A stretch of 48,347 nucleotides of DNA from an uncultured Verrucomicrobiales bacterium. Lineage in GTDB: Bacteria > Verrucomicrobiota > Verrucomicrobiia > Limisphaerales > Palsa-1400. The DNA lies in the NCBI GenBank assembly GCA_903927905.1, contig CAIYOY010000187.1, forward strand, positions 1-48,347, in the 5' to 3' direction. Positions 46,559 to 48,347 of the stretch are shown piece by piece; within the stretch, counting starts at the first letter, position 1, and each line of letters begins with the position of its first letter. The notes beneath the pieces are model-generated. The model worked only from the letters and a program-made list of their open reading frames with translations, had not been told where the DNA came from and did not search any database. Both the position numbers and the translations under genes were made by a program.

Positions 46559-47977
46559 ATGAACGAAAAGCATTTGCAAAACCAGGGTGGCCGCCCGCCC
46601 GGCTCGTCCTGGCCGTGGTGGCTGGCCGGGGGTTGTGTGCTGGTGGTGGTCATTGGTGTGCTCATGCCGCGAGCTGACCTCGACGGCGGTCATTCGCCTC
46701 AGACATCAGCGGCCAGCGGCGCGGAGTCGAATGTTTACCGCGAAAAATCCTCGCGCGCTCGCATTCATCGCTCATTGGCCGAGGAACAGCCGAGCGCGCA
46801 AGAGATCGTGGCGCACAAGCTCGCGCAGTTCGGCCAAATCCGGCGCCAGGTTGTCATGGACATGGCCAAAAAACTCAACCTCACCCTCACGCCCGAGGTG
46901 GAGCGTTTTTTCGCGGCCGTGGCGGGTGGCAAGTGGGAGGAAATTCAAGCGGCGCATCGGGCGTTGGGAGACTCAAGCGGCCCGCGATCTCCGGAACTGC
47001 GCCCGGTCTGGCGCCCGATCCAGGAGGCGTATGGCGCAGCCGAGCAGGCGCACAACTGGCCCGCCCAGCGGCTGCTTGATTACGGCAACGCCATTCTCGA
47101 CTCCCTCCGTCCCGGGATGATCTATGCCGGGGGGACGGATTCGGGCTGCTTCATTCCCACCATGATGAACGATACGAGCGACGGCGAACGGCACATCGTG
47201 CTCACGCAAAATGCGCTCGCCGATGCCACCTATCTTGATTACCTCAATTCTCTCTACGGGGATCGGATGGCGACGCTCACCAAGGAGGATTCCCAGAAGG
47301 CGTTCCAGGATTATATCGCGGATGCTCAGAAGCGTGCGCAGCACGACCAGGAATTTCCCGATGAACCCAAACAGTTGCGGCCAGGGGAGGATGTTAAGAT
47401 CATAGATGGCCGGGTGCAGATTTCCGGCCAGGTCGCGGTGATGGCCATCAACGAGAAACTGTTCCAGATGCTGATGACGAAGAACCCGGACGCCTCCTTC
47501 GCCCTCGAGGAATCGTTTCCGTTCACCTCCATGTTCGGCTCGGCCAGCCCGCTCGGCTCCGTGATGGAGTTGGGCGTTCGCGACCAGCAGGCGGCGCTTA
47601 CCTCGGAGCGTGCGGCTCAGTCGGTGGATTATTGGCAGTCCGCTGCGGACCGGTTGCTGGCGGACCCGGACACTCCCGCAGGCTCGGACGCGCGGAAGGC
47701 TTACTCGAAATTGGTTTCAGCGCAAGCGGGGTTGCTGGCGGACCGCAAATTCACCGCCGAGGCGGAGCAGGAATTCCGGATCGCCGCGCAGATCTGCCCG
47801 GAGAGCCCGGAAGTGGTTTTTCGTTATACCAGCCTGCTGATGGGGCAAAATCGCGCGGCTGAGGCGCTGCCGATCGTTGAGAACGCCCTGCGAGCGGATC
47901 CGAACAACCAGCAGTTTCAGGGCTTACGGGATCAATTGAAATCCTATGCTACCGGGGTAACAGGGCTCGTTCATTAG
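46559..47977 (+). CDS. Hypothetical membrane-anchored protein with C-terminal TPR-like region
   Basis: A 472-aa protein with one N-terminal transmembrane helix (about residues 19-37), an Ala/Ser-rich stalk, a helical domain, a conserved-looking segment MIYAGGTDSGCFIPTMM (about 186-202) followed by LTQNALADATYLDYL, and a TPR-like C-terminus (about 405-460; AEQEFRIAAQICPESPEV, RAAEALPIVENALRADPNN). The GGTDSG...PT...QNALAD pattern resembles segments of large verrucomicrobial membrane proteins with TPRs, some of them GT-C-like, but here only one helix is present. Function is unknown. ATG start; a single gene between two spacers. Confidence 0.75.
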   Translation: MNEKHLQNQGGRPPGSSWPWWLAGGCVLVVVIGVLMPRADLDGGHSPQTSAASGAESNVYREKSSRARIHRSLAEEQPSAQEIVAHKLAQFGQIRRQVVMDMAKKLNLTLTPEVERFFAAVAGGKWEEIQAAHRALGDSSGPRSPELRPVWRPIQEAYGAAEQAHNWPAQRLLDYGNAILDSLRPGMIYAGGTDSGCFIPTMMNDTSDGERHIVLTQNALADATYLDYLNSLYGDRMATLTKEDSQKAFQDYIADAQKRAQHDQEFPDEPKQLRPGEDVKIIDGRVQISGQVAVMAINEKLFQMLMTKNPDASFALEESFPFTSMFGSASPLGSVMELGVRDQQAALTSERAAQSVDYWQSAADRLLADPDTPAGSDARKAYSKLVSAQAGLLADRKFTAEAEQEFRIAAQICPESPEVVFRYTSLLMGQNRAAEALPIVENALRADPNNQQFQGLRDQLKSYATGVTGLVH

Positions 47978-48030
47978 GCCTCTGAGCCTCGAGCGCATCT
48001 GTATTAACGCGCCAGCTTAAATAAGCTAAT

Positions 48031-48347
48031 TTAATCTTTGTGGCGATGCTGGTGGAACACTTGATCCAACCAGTCAACCATCTTTTTCTTGTAACCCGGC
48101 ATCTGGCCCCAATTCATCATGCCGTGGGCGCCCCCTTCCACCGTGTAGAGCTCGCAGGAATTTCCCGCCTGCCGCAAACGTTCGCCCATTTTTACCGACT
48201 GCTCGTAGGCCACCACCCGGTCGTTGTTTCCGTGCACCAGGAGATAAGGCGGCATGCCTGGCCGGACGTGGTTGATCGGGGAGGCGGCCTCGATCCGCTG
48301 GAGCGCCACCGGGTCAAACGTCTTGATGGCCAGGAAGGCCTCCAGGG
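48031..48347 (-). CDS. Alpha/beta hydrolase (esterase/lipase-like), 5' part outside window
   Basis: The last 105 codons of an alpha/beta hydrolase gene; the frame runs off the right edge of the window, so the N-terminus and nucleophile are missing. What is seen is the acid residue region (PYLLVHGNNDRVVAYEQ) and the catalytic histidine (TVEGGAHGMMNWG), the usual order in prolyl-oligopeptidase-like and acetyl-xylan-esterase-like hydrolases. The end FHQHRHKD is unremarkable. Substrate is unknown; polymer esters are common for this phylum. Confidence 0.85.
   Translation of the reverse strand, partial: LEAFLAIKTFDPVALQRIEAASPINHVRPGMPPYLLVHGNNDRVVAYEQSVKMGERLRQAGNSCELYTVEGGAHGMMNWGQMPGYKKKMVDWLDQVFHQHRHKD

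Overview
The window reads as a chromosomal segment of a Gram-negative member of the Planctomycetes-Verrucomicrobia-Chlamydiae group, most likely Verrucomicrobiota (Pedosphaera/Limisphaerales type). Reasons: three separate gene pairs of the 'planctomycete cytochrome' class (DUF1549/DUF1553 + DUF1501 twice, DUF1592-type + DUF1552 once), a YncE-propeller/phosphoesterase fusion, a ceramidase-like hydrolase, BlaI/M56 regulation, and kdsB (an outer membrane with KDO-lipopolysaccharide). GC is moderate (judged by eye) and short hairpin repeats are scattered between genes. No tRNA, rRNA or CRISPR array was recognised. The assignment is inference from gene content.

Layout. 0.1-9.8 kb is mostly housekeeping and metabolism: glycyl-tRNA synthetase with an overlapping DUF2127 membrane protein, a TIM-barrel sugar isomerase/epimerase, an IS200-type element, a large orphan propeller sensor kinase divergent from trpS, and an Ldh-family oxidoreductase. 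9.8-15.6 kb holds an AT-rich orphan secreted protein, a repeat-rich 0.6 kb spacer and the first PSD1/DUF1501 pair (plus strand). 15.6-26.5 kb is all minus strand: a four-gene unit (PSD1 protein, Tat-exported DUF1501 protein, two paralogous GT-C-like membrane/TPR proteins), followed by blaI and an M56 metallopeptidase under a separate operator-bearing promoter. 26.5-32.1 kb has a small conserved-looking protein, yebC, a NUDIX regulator with its own 21-bp palindromic operator, and the DUF1592/DUF1552 pair. 32.1-37 kb is a tightly packed minus-strand unit: PQQ-propeller protein, kdsB, hicB, hicA, pyrG, a nucleotidyltransferase and an overlapping 75-aa protein. 37-48.3 kb holds the YncE/phosphoesterase, ceramidase-like enzyme, UDP-glucose dehydrogenase, aquaporin, TPR membrane protein, two lineage-type exported or anchored proteins of unknown role, and an esterase cut by the window edge.

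How parts work together. The PSD-type proteins are predicted exported proteins carrying heme c motifs, and each is paired with a Tat-exported DUF1501 or DUF1552 partner; their role in these lineages is often linked to degradation of complex polymers, but that is not shown here. KdsB uses CTP, the product of PyrG, so their linkage makes sense; the HicBA toxin-antitoxin pair sits between them and must be transcribed in the same direction with gaps of only 10-15 bases. Three genes (blaI, the second PSD1 gene, the 140-aa membrane protein) have promoter-like boxes placed so that the transcript would begin almost at the start codon, suggesting leaderless mRNAs. The strongest candidates for something undescribed are the PSD1/DUF1501/GT-C-TPR operon, the pyrG-nucleotidyltransferase-75-aa arrangement, and an array of 10-bp phased repeats before the first PSD1 gene.
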